Assembly: GCF_002234675.1 (NCBI RefSeq)
Contig: NC_019866.2
Coordinates: forward strand, 15,281,261 to 15,345,260
Direction: 5' to 3'
Length of the DNA stretch: 64,000 nucleotides
DNA from: Oryzias latipes
Lineage: Eukaryota > Chordata > Actinopteri > Beloniformes > Adrianichthyidae
Shown here: in pieces, positions 28,724-41,177 of the stretch
Layout of the letters: the number at the start of each line of letters is the position of its first letter
How positions within the stretch are numbered: the first letter of the stretch is position 1
Position numbers and translations under genes: made by a program
Notes under the pieces: model-generated
The model's input: only the letters and a program-made list of their open reading frames with translations
Databases searched by the model: none
Told to the model about the DNA's origin: nothing

Positions 28724-31700
28724 CTATCTGATCCGTCCATCACTTTTGATCTGCACCAGTTCAGATTTTGGGTCAGGTGAGTAGGAGCTCCATGTCGTCT
28801 TGGAGCAAGATCCCAAAGCGGGGCAGGAGGATGTCTGTGCGCTGCACATGCTCCCTATTACCCAGAAGCTCCCCACTTCCCTGTCCACCCACTCTTGCAG
28901 GGGCTGGCCCACTAACTGAGCGTTGCGCAGGGCCGCCTGCATGGCGGGCTCCTGGGGGGGCAGCTTCAGCACAGAGCTCAGCTGCTGGAGGCTGTGATCC
29001 AGGTACACGTTACCTGGAGGCCCTGAATGGAACCAGCTGTCCTCCTCTGGAATTTAGAAATCTTACAGTTAGTAGACTAAAAGAAATTACAGTGACATTT
29101 AGTTCAGCTGTGTATACTGTTGTGATCTCACCTCTGCGTAGCGGCTCTTTATTGTTAAAAGTTAACGGCATGACGAGAAAGTTGACTTTAGCCACGCGCT
29201 GCCACTGTTTCAGCAGCTGAACCGTCCACTTGCCGGGCCGCAGGGGGTGCTGCAGCGGCGGTTTGTAGTGCGTGTACTCTGCATCTGCGTCCACGTTAAT
29301 GTCATAGGATGCAGCCACCACTAAAGCTGGGTCGATCCAAACTATGGTGGCTGTGAGGTTTTGACCGCGCGCCCACTTCTGGACTGCGAGTGGTTCATCT
29401 AAAGGCCCGATCACACTGCCAAAATTACGGAAGATCCTTTCTTTGGGGTCCCACTCTGTTCCAACCTGAAGACAGGATTAAAAGCTGTTCATGTTTGGAA
29501 AACCTTTTTAGCAGTTTAAGTTTTTAGCTTCCAAATATATTTTTAGGATAATTAAGCTTCAAAGTTGACTCATTTATAGGATCCAGCTCCAGTTTTGAAC
29601 TCAGAAATAACTTAAACTTCAGTGGAAACATTTCCTCCTCCTCAGGGTGCTTACCTCCAGGTTCTTGAGCCGTTCAAAGTCTCTAGGGTACAACTCAAAA
29701 GTGACCAAAGTTTGAGGCAGAGCCCACACTTCTAGAGTCTCTCTGTCCTTTGACCCCACAGTCTGCACTTCCTGACGAACCAGGTACCCTTGGAAGTGGT
29801 CATCGTAAAAGTACAGATGTACAGACAAAGGGAACCCAACTTGTTCAAACCTGCAATGACGAAACCAATGTTACAAATATCACAGACAAATGCCTTCACA
29901 AAGTGGGAGAAGTGATGTGATAAAGCTGAACGTCTACCTGCAGGCTTCCACGTCGCTTTGGGAAGTCATCAGGCTCTTCAGGCCCAAACGAATGAAGGAC
30001 GTGTAGGCTGTGAGAGCCACATCGCTGAGCGAGCCCACGCCATCTAGCTGCTCAAACACGCTTTCCCAGTAAGCCTTGATGGCAGCAGTTCCTGGAGCAT
30101 ACTGGCCATACAGGTGAGTGTCCAGGATTTCTATGGCCTCCTGGTTCACGGTTGACTCGAATTTTCGAGCGAAGAAAGTTGGACGACTCAATTGCTGTTG
30201 AGACACAAAAGCCAGAGAATAAACATTGATTTATTGGTCAACAAAGGTGACATAAATCCCAGATAAAGGAAAGTGATGGTCATTACTCCATACATGTCTG
30301 CCCGAGTCAACTCACCTGAATCCGAATGAGGTCCTGAGGCTTGAAGTCGTTGGGAGAGCAGCCGCACCAGTCCACTATGTGTTTATACTGGCACTTACAG
30401 CCCAGCTTCCGGTTCCAGTTGGTGACGCGCAGGTTGTTGTCCACCAGGGTGTCACACATGTGACTGTTCCCAAGAACTGTGTGGAAGAAAGACTGGAAAG
30501 AAAGAGCAGGGGGTAAATACAATACTTCGGAAATTTCTACCCAAAAATAGGGAACAGAGAGCAAGAAAAAGATGTAATGAACAGCTTCCATCCAAGGACG
30601 GAGCTTTAAAAGGTTACAGCTCGTCTGCAGGGTACAAACTGAAGCTCCTATGAGGCTGAACCACAAAGACACACATTACACAGACTCTTTTGTCCCGTGG
30701 CACATTTGCTCTCCCATTGTGCCACAAAGCTTGATATTTAGCATTTTCTCCACCGTTAGGCTCTCCTAGCATGGCAGGGGAGGACAAATCGGGGGACAGA
30801 CTGGTGCTTTGATGTGTCAGTCTCGCATACAGGAGATAAACAGATGACCTGAGGCTGGCTTACCTCGGCGGGGAGCAGAGCGTAGGAGTAGAACTGCTTC
30901 AGCCCCAACACAAGCTCGTCCTGGGAGTGGATGACGTACTCCACAAAGGGGCGAGTGAGCGCAAACCAGTCGGAGCCACCAGAGACCTCCAGGCCTTTTG
31001 GGATGCTGCGCTCACCGAGACGCCACATGTGGTTGTCGCATTCATGGAAGAGGCGGTCAAGACCCTGTTTCTTAATAAACCTTCAAGATAAAAACAGAGG
31101 AAAGTGAAAAAGACACTAAATGAATGTTGCTTTTTTTAACAGTATTTGTTGATAAAACATGACACCTCACCTGGTGTTCTCCCTCCCATGAGACTTTAAG
31201 AAGTTCTTGTCTCTGTACTGCGACAGGAATGCCACCAGCTCATCGTTGGTCCTGAAAGTTAGATATACAAGGTCCAAAACAGTAAGTTAAATAGAAACCC
31301 AGATTTAAGTGACTTTAGAGCGAAATGAACTCCTTTAGAGAGGATTTTGAATTACAGGTCCCTCTTTGTACTTAAGCAATGTAAGCTGTTCGCCTTGGGG
31401 ACGGCTCAGGGGCACATTCAGCTGCTTTAAATGGGATTCAAAGCTGCCCCAGATACTCAGCCAAATAAAAAAAGGGAAAAACAGATTGTTTTTTCCCTGC
31501 CAGCTCTGAGATTGAGTAACAAAAGGAACCTGTTAAGTGTAATGTTTCTAAAACTCCAAGCCTGGAGTACATGCTGTGGATGAATGCTGCAGTAGTCACG
31601 ATCTGTGAGTCACACCCTCTGCTGAGCGCAGAACTTCCCATACTTCAAGGAGACTGTCAGAGACGACTGACGGCAATAACTGTGCTAAATGTAAATAGTT

Positions 31701-34700
31701 CCAAGAAAAGTTTATGGGATGTGTTTGTAGAAGGCATGCTTGAAGGTAGAACTCAGCTGCATCCAACAACAAAAACGACCTGACCTTACTGCAAGAAAAA
31801 AGATACAAGAAAGTTCTGTAAAACATCTGACTGACCTAGTTGGGAAGTCTGTTGCACTGAGATTGATGAAGAAGTCCCACTTCCATTCAGCCATGGAAAG
31901 CAGATCCTGCATGCTCCGCAGGTAGGCCTTCAGAAGACTGGCTCCTCCCCAGATGGTGACCATCCGCCAAGGTGTGGCCCGTATATTTGGGTAGTGCTTT
32001 GCCATCTGCAGGACTTCCCGATGCATGTAGCTACAACGCTGAAAGATTAGCCCCACAGTTCAGATAAGAGATTGAATGGAAAAGGTCTCATTTTAGTTTC
32101 CATTGGTTCCCACAAATTTGAAGCAGGTTAAAGTTAAACTGGCGCTAGATTTTAGAGAAACAACAAGCAGATGGTCCCTTTTAACAGTCTGTACAACTAA
32201 AGGAGAAAAATGCTAAACTTTGTTGTTTTTGTTCGTTTTCAAGTGACTTTAGTTGACAGAACAGCTAATGTTACGTTCACACCGGCCTTAACAAAACACA
32301 TTCAAGCAACCGCTTCCAATGAAAGGTCTATGTAAACACAAGTATATGCGTGTTTTCTGGCTTCTGCGTTCAAATGTTTTGCATTCACAGACTTAGAAAC
32401 AACAGGTCTAAGTCAGTGTTTAGGCTCTGATCTCACACACACATCTACTTGCATGGACGGTTAGGAGATAAAGTACAGATGGGCTGCTTTACATCTGTTT
32501 AGTCTCAAAGAAAGATGATTTACAGCCTGCATAGTGTCTCAGACAGCAGTTGTTGACAGTTTTTGTCCATCATGAGCCATGCCACTGTTTTTGTTTTGTT
32601 TTTTTGGCAGGAACAGAAACAAACACCCCAGGGCTCAATCTCTCCACCTAAAACAGGTGGAGTGACCACAGGATCCTCACTGCTGCCCCCGCTCAGTCAA
32701 CAGCCTTCCAACAACAACAGCAACGCAACCTTTCCTGCGCTAAATCCATTCCCTAAGATTAACCATACTTAGATCCAACCGGGCTAATCCACTCTGCCAC
32801 ACTGTGAGAGCTGTGGGCTAAATGTAAACTCTGCTATGAAGGATGGGGTCGACGATTTCAATTTCAGAGTTTACAGGAAAAAAAAACAAATAAAACATAG
32901 GGTTCAGCACCTGACTGCAATGATGCCAGAATGGACAGTTTGTTACCTTGTCCACATGGATGTAGAAGAAGTGGTCTCTATGGTATATGGCTTTGATGAG
33001 TCGCTTGAGTTGTCGGACAGCTCGGCCGTGCACCATCAGGACAAACGCCACCCTAACAGGGTTCTTCACTTTAGATATGCTGAAGTCCTCTTCACCAGCA
33101 GCCTCCACTGGCTGTGAAAACCCTGATCAAAGAGGTTAAGGACATTAAGGTGTGGTTTACAAAGGTTTACAGAAATTAGAGATGGGAACAAAACTATTTT
33201 TAGTGTTAACAAATATTAAATCTTCTAAGCAATGTTACCTGGATGGGGGCAGAACTGAGGAAACCCGTGTGGCATTAGCTTCCCAGCTTGATGCTGGCAC
33301 ACGATGTTGGCGATCTCCTGTCGACATCGCTGTGACTCGGCGCGATGGAGAGCCGACAGCGCATCTTTGCCCGTGATGTCGCATTTAGGCACAAAGTCAT
33401 TGCTGAGGGCTTGATCCGTCCGACCATCCACGCTACCCGGTTCCCCTGGCAAGGCAGCAGCTGGAAACTTCACTCCCACGTCTAGGCCGCCATGACTGTC
33501 GCTGAGGTTACGGCTGCTGGACAGGTCATGAGAAACTACACCATCCAGTCCAGCAGCTGTCATTTCCCGCTCCTGGGGGGTTTTCTGTCTAGTGGTAAGT
33601 TTTCCCCCTCGACCGCTGTTCCCTTTTCTTTGCGTACTTCCAGCTGTGCCCCCAGTCCTCTCAAACCTGATATTCCATTTCCCTTTGCTCCTCCAAGCCA
33701 GAGAATTTGAATTTGCCCACAATGAGCTGTCTTTTTTAGCATCCTGGCCGTTGTGGTCAGGCAGCTTAGATCGTCTTGTTTTTCTCTTAAGAGACAGAGA
33801 AAGAAAAATGCATTATTAAATGTGATTTACTGCAGACAACTCTACAACAAGATCAAGGGCAAACATAACTGAAGAGATGTTGATTCATAATTCAGGAGTG
33901 ACATTAAGATAAACAAAAACTCCACTGAGGCAGTAACAGCAAAAGTCCCAGAGGGTGAAATGTGTTTACTTGTGCAAATCCAACCTTGATACTTTGATGT
34001 AGTCATTTTTAGCTGAACCACAGTACTTTTGGGAAGGTAATGTTTAAAATGGCACAGTCACACATATCTAAAGACATTCCAGGGGTTGACTGTGCGAAGC
34101 TCAGGCTTGCTCTCTTTGTGGATGAGTTATATTCAGGTAATTAGAGATTTTAAGGGAGATTAAAGGAAGGTTAATAGGTTCAACTAAATTTCTTGATAAA
34201 TTATCTCTGGAATATTTTGTAAAAGATATGGAAAATAGTTTAAAAATGACTTAAACCTAAAATACAAGTTTACATATACTTACTAAAACTCAATTAAATA
34301 GCCTTAACTTTAAAAAGAGGAGAGTAGAAAAAAGTTACATATACCATCTATATTTACCTATAAAAAAAATCCTATAAAGGCGTTTTTAATTTTGTAAAAC
34401 GTTCACACCCTTAACCATTTTATGCAATTTCATACATTCTATAAACACAAATAGTTTTGCAAATGTGATTGACTGATTGCTTCATCACTTAATAAACATA
34501 TTTTAATTTCTTTAATCTACGGTAGTCACTATTAAAGCAATTTCTTGTTTTTTTTCAGGCAAAATACTGTTTTCCTGTTAGGTTTTAGTGTAAGAATTCC
34601 TTGTTTAAATTTCTCTTTGTTTATTTCACATAAATCGTTGTTTGATAATAGTTTTCAGTTAAAAAAAATGGTTTGAGAACAAATTTTTTAAAAGACTATT

Positions 34701-37700
34701 AATATGTATTTGTTATGCCAAATCAATATTGAAATCAAATTATGAGCTTGCAAATCCAAATTGAATCCAAGGTTCTGTTAAGCAGCCAATCATTAAAGAT
34801 TTCTGTCTGAAAGTCTACAAATAGCCCAAAAATTACAGTTCCAGTAAAAAACATTATGGTCTTGGCATCCTAAATTACTTGGTTATAAAAGGATATTAAA
34901 AAACATAGGAGTAAAGAAAGACCTCTGAGTGAATTCCAAAGCTATTTCAAAAGTTATCCAGAGTTATTTAAAGCAATAAATTCAAAAATGGCACCTGCAT
35001 GCCAGCAGTCCACAGGGAGTGAGAACAGAGGAACTGAGAGTGTGTGGTAGCTCAAGCCAGATAAAACATTAACAATAAGCAGCCAAACGTAACAGAACAG
35101 TTAGCTACAGATGCCAAATGCACTCACAAACCCAGCACTGCAAGAAACATTAAGTGGGCATGAAATGCATAAGTTCTCCAATGTCTCTTCAAATTCTTTT
35201 GGTTTCCAATTTACATTTGTCAAAACATGATTATTTCTTTGCAACTTTCCAATCTAAAGTAGTGACCATGCATTATCTTTTTTGTTTGGAAACGTGTTTG
35301 CAACCTAACTAAAAGTATCAGCTACAGAACTGTTAAGCTTGTTATCGGAAAATTGGTGTGGAAACTCCATGGTTTCTGATTGCCAGCGGACAGTTTCGTG
35401 TGCATGAGCCAAGCAAGACTGTGGTTTCAATTTCCCTTATCTTTTTTTCCCTCCTTTTTAATTAAGACCATCGTGTCAAGAATGTCTTGAATCAAAGTCA
35501 AGCAAGCGTCGTCTTTCCTTTCCAATTAAAAGTCAAATGAAATCATATCGGCGTCACCATCTGCTGAAGAAGGAATCAGCAGCAGCAGCAGCAGCCTCTC
35601 AGCTCTGCAGGGGAGGGCGGGAAAGCACAGGGTGGTACAAGGATGACAGAGCAGTCGTCGGCTCCCTCCGCTAGACTCTTTTCACACATTTCACAGGGGA
35701 TTATACATAAAATATGTGATTGCGTTCACACATGCGCAGCAAGCCATTAATAATAAAAAATGCAAAGCATTAAAAAAAATGCACACTTAAAGAGATAATT
35801 CCTATGAATTTACATAAACTCATGTTAGTTTCCTCCATCTGCAAGTGTACCAACATCTAAAAACTTTTTGTTGACATCTACATGCCTACTGAGAAGCCTG
35901 ACGTGCATTGAGGAGTTGGCTTTTTTTGGTCCCATGAGCGATTTTCGGCCCATTCCTTTTTTTTACGGGATCGCTCGCCGTGATGTCATCGTCTGGGGGG
36001 GAGGGGGGCGTCCTCTTTGTCGAAAATTCATTTTAAATCTAACCTAAGTGTGTGCCTATTTTGGTGACTTTTCGGGTATGTGGCGGGGGTCAAATTTTCG
36101 ATCAACGGATCCGTTAGAAACAAGAAAAAGAAGAGTGAAACGGTTAGGATTTCCTATGTATTTCAATGGAGCTTGTATTTCAATGTGAAAGCGTGAAAGA
36201 GCACTTGAACAGATGGATCATAGGAAGTAGGTGCAGGCTTACTCCACACCAACGGTCTTCCTCACAACTCAAGAGGCAAATTTCTAAGGAACTACTGCTG
36301 CTCTGAAGAAACTATGTCCAAGAAAACAACAGTTTTTTTGATTAGGTTAAAAACAAAATAATCATAATTAAAAAAAATCGCTGGGAACTCGTTTAAAAGA
36401 TGATTGGAGTGGGACTTTAAGCATGACTATTAGGTTCGTGGCCAAATTACTAAGAACAAGGAAGGAAATTGAAAACATAATGTATCCGAATAATGTCACG
36501 TTCCCGTAACTGTTACACTGCTAAAACTAGGTCAACAGCAAGTGTGCAAATCTGTCTCAGGAAGGACCATGCACCTGAGATTTGAGTTCACCGATTAGCC
36601 TGCTTTAAACTGAAGCGGTCCGTCAAAATAAATCCCTTCGGAGGATTCAGGAAAGCTCCTGTCCTCAAAATAAAGATCATTCTGTCTCCTTTCTCTGAGA
36701 CAAAAGTCACACATCCCCTTGGCACATGTTCCATCAGCTCCAAAACCTGGAGGCACAGACAGCAGAGAGGACTCACTGTCTAGGCTCTAAACAGAGAGTA
36801 ATGGCACTGTTCCCCATTCAATATTTGGGTTTGAAATACTGCCTGTAAACCTGCCACAGCTGATATCTAGTAAAAGCTCACCTGAACTCTTCAGGAGGTG
36901 AAATGGATAAGATGCCACCCCAAGACAGTGCACTCCAGGTGTGCGAGACAGACAGCCACGGGGATACAGTTTCAGCTAAACACTTGGCTTTTGTTATTAG
37001 ATAGTTTCGAAGGTTGAAAAGAGACATCCCACTGCCAAACTTCAGGGTACCTCTGAGACATGGTAATCCCAGGGTGTCTTAAAGTGACCTAAAAGAACGC
37101 AACTGCCACGTCGAGAAAAGCCAATTGTGGTTATAAAAACATAAAAGCAATTATTTGTATACCAATAGGACCTAATGTTAACTTCTCAAAGGGAAAAAGG
37201 TTAACTCCCAAATAACGTGCGAGTTTGGCTAGTTTAGGAAGTTTTCAACTCGAAGTTTTTGAAAAGAAGTAACTGATGGACAACTATCTATGTTGTTTCC
37301 TAACCTAAACATGATCATTTTTATTGTAATTCATTGTTAGCATCTCTTAAATGCTAGAAAACACGGCTACCTTTGTCTTAAAGGGTTTAAAAAATTATAA
37401 TAAAGTAAAAAATGAACAGATAAATTGTTGGAAAGCCAGGGGTTGTTCCGGTACATACACTCCGGAGCAGCACTCTAGTGTTGCTAAAAGGTAACAAACG
37501 TTCCAGTAGAATAACACTAGCTAGGTATTAGCAGCTAGCGCTACAATGAAACCGAACCAAATCACCGTCGCACAATAAATACAAAGCTGGACACTTTATT
37601 ACCTCTGCTTCTCCTTCTTCTAAACTTCTTAGACTCCATACTACCAGCCCTTGGATGAGAAGAATAGTTAGTGCAGCTGCAATTGCAAGTTTGTATCGTC

Positions 37701-37734
37701 GGAGCAGCTTTTGCACTCGAACGCTGGCCACCAT
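28724..37734 (-). CDS. xylt2: Xylosyltransferase 2 (protein xylosyltransferase, EC 2.4.2.26), complete
   Basis: Transfers xylose from UDP-xylose to serines of proteoglycan core proteins in the Golgi, the first step of heparan and chondroitin sulfate chain synthesis. Exons in transcription order: 37603-37734, 33239-33785, 32947-33107, 31836-32038, 31171-31251, 30864-31080, 30316-30492, 29938-30194, 29655-29850, 29132-29465, 28724-29046. All phases agree: 2628 nt, 875 aa (human XYLT2 865). It is a type II membrane protein: a short basic cytosolic tail ([15 protein letters not shown]), membrane helix about 15-36, variable stem to about 235, GT14 catalytic domain about 240-495 ([23 protein letters not shown]), then the Xylo_C domain ([27 protein letters not shown]). 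The N-terminus matches XYLT2 rather than XYLT1. The exon 3 acceptor is the second AG of cagccag; the first would shift the frame. Intron 1 is nearly 4 kb, AT-rich, and holds a truncated MITE (36200-36416). Confidence 0.97.
35578..35595. repeat. (AGC)n trinucleotide run
   Basis: About six AGC units in xylt2 intron 1. Confidence 0.8.
36200..36416. mobile_element. MITE, 'CCCACTCC' family, copy 6 (truncated, xylt2 intron 1)
   Basis: Right end intact: gattggagtgggact then TTAA (36417-36420). The interior 'gaactactgctgctctgaag' matches other copies. The left half is missing, so the left edge is approximate. Confidence 0.65.
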
Positions 37735-38282
37735 TTTTCCACATCAACTGACTCCAAAGCGGGCGCGTGCCGTTCAGCGCGCGTGACCACGAGAGGCCGC
37801 TGTTTCTCACCATCCTGAGGTCCTGTAACTCTGACCACAAATGGATGTTAAGTTTTAATGTTTTTGATATCCATGACATCCTAAAATGGAAGATTTTCAT
37901 ATAAAACAATTATTAATATGTACATGCAAATAATTTACAAGAGTTAGATTTAATGTAAAAAATAATATATGGCATTTGAGTGAAAATGATACTGAAATCC
38001 AGAAACATCTATTTTATGTGAATTAGTTGATAGTTTTGGCAAGATTTATATGATTGGCTTTCAAAACTGAGCCACAATGTTTTGTTTTTTAACAATGACT
38101 TTAATTTATTCCTTAAATCCCGTTTTATTTTACTTTTAATTGTTTTTATTGTTTTGGTTGTTTGTTATTGCATTTTTATTCTAATATCTGCTGTATTTTT
38201 GGGAGATTGTTCTGTCTTATAGCTTGTTACTATATTTTTGGTGACTTTGGATATGTCAATAAAAAAAACCTGGCATCACTTA

Positions 38283-38352
38283 ATTCAAATCAAATCAATC
38301 TTTATTCATATAGCCCTTTTTTATACATACAGTAACACAAAGTGCCTTACAC
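38283..38352 (-). repeat. 3' tail of an L2-type LINE or dependent SINE
   Basis: The minus strand reads as the common fish tail 'gcactttgtgttactg...gggctatatgaataaagattg' followed by a short ATTTG-type tandem end. Only the tail is present. Confidence 0.5.
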
Positions 38353-39199
38353 CAAAATTAAATAAATACAAAATTAAATAACTGAAAAATATCACTTAAT
38401 AAAAGTTATTGATCAGGCTTTCCAGTGGCCTACAGATTATTATCAACAAGCACTGATACAAAAATGATTGAAATAACAAGCAAACATGTCCTTACTTTTT
38501 GTGCTATATTTAAATAACTACTGTATCTTCCTTTTATTTAAACAATAATGACAATAAACAGCAATTCCAAGAAAAATACATATACAATATGAAACGCAAG
38601 GAAAAATAAACTAATTAAAGAAGACAATAAAAATCCTAAAACCCTTTGTAATATTCATGTAAGATTATCTTGATCATTTCTTTATTTGACTTGGGAGGTA
38701 AGTTATATAATGCATTGCGTAAACATTAATCACAAATGCACAATCGAAAAAATAGTCTAAATTGGATTTGCTCATCCAGGTGAGAGAAGAGGAGAAACAC
38801 TTCCTTGCAGGAAGAATGAAAAATCAAAACAAGGATCAGGAAGGAAGCTCTTCAGGGTTTCATGGTTCTGTTTCAAAAAGAGGACGATAAGCCCAAATCA
38901 CCGGAAGGCCTGCACGAGGAAAAAAACACATTTAGTCACTTCAATAATCATACACAGACTAAAGATAGCAGTCACGACAAGTGTAAACCCATGGCATTAT
39001 AGGCCCTTTCAACAGAAAGGGTCAGGAGTTAACCAGTCACATCCCATATAATCAAAATGCCAAATTTGAATCCAGTAGATATCTGGTTGCCACAAAACAA
39101 TATATTTCTCCTATAAATGACTTTGCTAGTCATTTTACTTTTTCCACAAAAGGCAGATACGTAAATATGACTGCATGCAAGTTGCACCTTCTTTTTTAC

Positions 39200-39880
39200 C
39201 TTTCTGTTGCTTCCTTTTGGGGGTCGTCTCCATCTAACCTTGTCCTCTGCCCTCAAAGCAAGCAAGCACCCTCATGTCTTCCTTCACTACATTCAGTATC
39301 CTCCTTTTTCGTTTTCTACGCTTTTCTAAGCCTTGTTGCTCTAACCTCTGCATGTCCCTGCTCCCAAAGTATCCAAGCAATCTCAATGGTTGATCTCCAT
39401 TCTTCTACTTTAGGGAAACCTTCCTCTTCTCCAGATGTTCTTTCACCTGCTCCCTCCTACAGATTGCAGTGTCATCTTTAAACATTTTAGTCCACAGAGA
39501 GTCCCATCAAACCTCATGTTATTCTGACCATCACCACAGCATACCTGTCCTCTACTTCTGCCACTTTAGACTTCCTGATACGAATCACAACTCATATCTC
39601 TGGACTCTGTCACATGCTTTCTCTACAGGACACAATGCTGCTCCTTCTGACTTTCTCTGTTTTTCCCCAGAGGCATCGTCAAGGCCAACATGGCATCTGA
39701 GGTTCTCTTCCATGACATGAAACCATACGTTTGTTTGAAAATGCTCACAACTGACTTAACGCATTTCAGCAGAGATGTGTTGGAAAGCATAAGACACTGC
39801 ATACACTGAGCCTTGTGGAGCTCCATGACCGACTCAGCAGTCTCAGTGAATAACATCATCTACGTGAAAATAGTCAAATC
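39200..39880 (-). mobile_element. Probable LINE fragment, RTE-like, antisense
   Basis: The plus strand has the pyrimidine-rich style of antisense fish RTE-type LINEs (for example 'catgtcttccttcactacat' and repeated 'ctctgcatgtccctgctccc'). No conserved protein motif survives intact, so this rests on recollection of similar repeats and is tentative. Confidence 0.35.
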
Positions 39881-39890
39881 TGTCATCCTG

Positions 39891-40145
39891 TACCCGGGGT
39901 GGCCGTGGTCCAGTGGTAGGATGGTCGACCTCCAGTCGTAAGATTGCGGGTTCGATTGTCAAAGTGTCCTTGGGCAAGACACTTAACCCCACCTTGCCTC
40001 TGGTGGAAGGTTGGCAAAAGTTTTCGGCAGCAGAGTCGCCACCAGTGTGTGAATGGGTGTGAATTGGTGAATGGGTCTGTGACTGTAAAGCACTTTGGGC
40101 CTTCGAAGAAGGTAGAAAAGCGCTATATAAGTATATGCCATTTAC
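39891..40145 (+). mobile_element. tRNA-derived SINE with L2-type tail and 7-bp target duplication
   Basis: The tRNA-like head has an A box (gtggtccagtggtaggatgg) and B box (gggttcgattgtc). The centre is 'tgtccttgggcaagacactt' and the tail 'gtaaagcactttgggcc...aaaagcgctatataag', typical of fish SINEs that borrow an L2/CR1 LINE end. It is flanked by catcctg on both sides (39884-39890 and 40146-40152). Confidence 0.85.
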
Positions 40146-41030
40146 CATCCTGACTTTTCATTTCCAGAGTTTGGTAATGTTAGAGAATACCTGCACTAAT
40201 GCTGCTCAAAATTACGATTGTGTGGGATTATAGTAATTGAATCTAATCTATTGTTGTTGAAGATTACTTTAAAATTTTTTCTCAATTTATCTAAAATAAA
40301 TGTTACTGCAGAGAATTAAAAAAAAAAACTTTAATTCTTTTTATCAGTAAAAAAAAACTTTCAAACAACCCATAATGTTGACTTTTACATTAGTGTCTCA
40401 GCATGGAAAATCAAGAATATCTGCATGAGTAGGAGTTGAAAAAAACATAAATCCTCATAGTAAATTTGTCAAAATAAAGTAAATTATTTCTGATAAAATT
40501 AATTTAAAAATTGTGCAAATAAGATAAATGTGTTAGGGAAACGTTTGTGTGGTACTGCTTGACCACTTTAATAGAAATAAATGATGTTTTCCACAGTTTC
40601 TATTCATGAATACTAATGCTACATTTAGCTTCTTTGTTTGTATAGAAATCCTCTCAGGATGGGACCCCTACTGTTTCCAGGGTAACGGGATCCCGGCTCA
40701 GGCATGTTGTGGGTTAACCTAGTCTGGATACTTTTAATGAAACGGTGAAGGACGTGGTTTTATTGCGTCGCTTCTCACTAAGACCTAGATTTCATAACAA
40801 GGCAAACAGTTTTAAGGAGTATGTCGATAATCCCCTCTTCAATATGGTGAGCCATTAAAAATCAATCAATGCCAATTAGTGCTGCCACTGTTTGGTCCAA
40901 AGCGCAGAGCTGGAGCGACGTCACGCGCTTTTGGAGAGGGCGTCAATGCGCCTTTACGCGCCCATAAAGCCGTGTTTAAGGAGCGAGAGTTTTGAGATTG
41001 GGACTTCCAGAGCGCATGTGGACTGACACC

Positions 41031-41093
41031 ATGTCCCGGACCGAACAGACCTTGAGGAACAGCGACGGATTCGGAGTCATTGTATCTGTTTAA
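41031..41093 (+). CDS. Upstream open reading frame (20 codons) in the 5' leader of the PPxY gene
   Basis: ATG in a strong context (gacaccATG) opens 20 codons and stops at TAA, 84 nt before the main ATG. A second upstream ATG (41102) opens a frame that overlaps the main start. Whether the leader reaches this far is inferred from the absence of a closer acceptor. These could lower translation of the main protein; no claim is made that the peptide is functional. Confidence 0.4.
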   Translation: MSRTEQTLRNSDGFGVIVSV

Positions 41094-41177
41094 GACGTGA
41101 AATGAAAGGCTTCGAGCCAAGACTGAGGAGTTGTGGAGGATTTTTGAGGGGATTCTTTAACAGTTTTCACAGAGGAA

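Larger units (their letters stand above)
37735..41030. other. Divergent intergenic region between xylt2 and the PPxY membrane-protein gene
   Basis: Head-to-head spacer. The xylt2 side has a modest GC-rich stretch (37735-37830). Further right are an L2-type LINE 3' tail (38283-38352), a probable LINE fragment (39200-39880) and a SINE (39891-40145). GC-rich DNA at 40900-41050 probably marks the promoter of the rightward gene. Confidence 0.55.
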
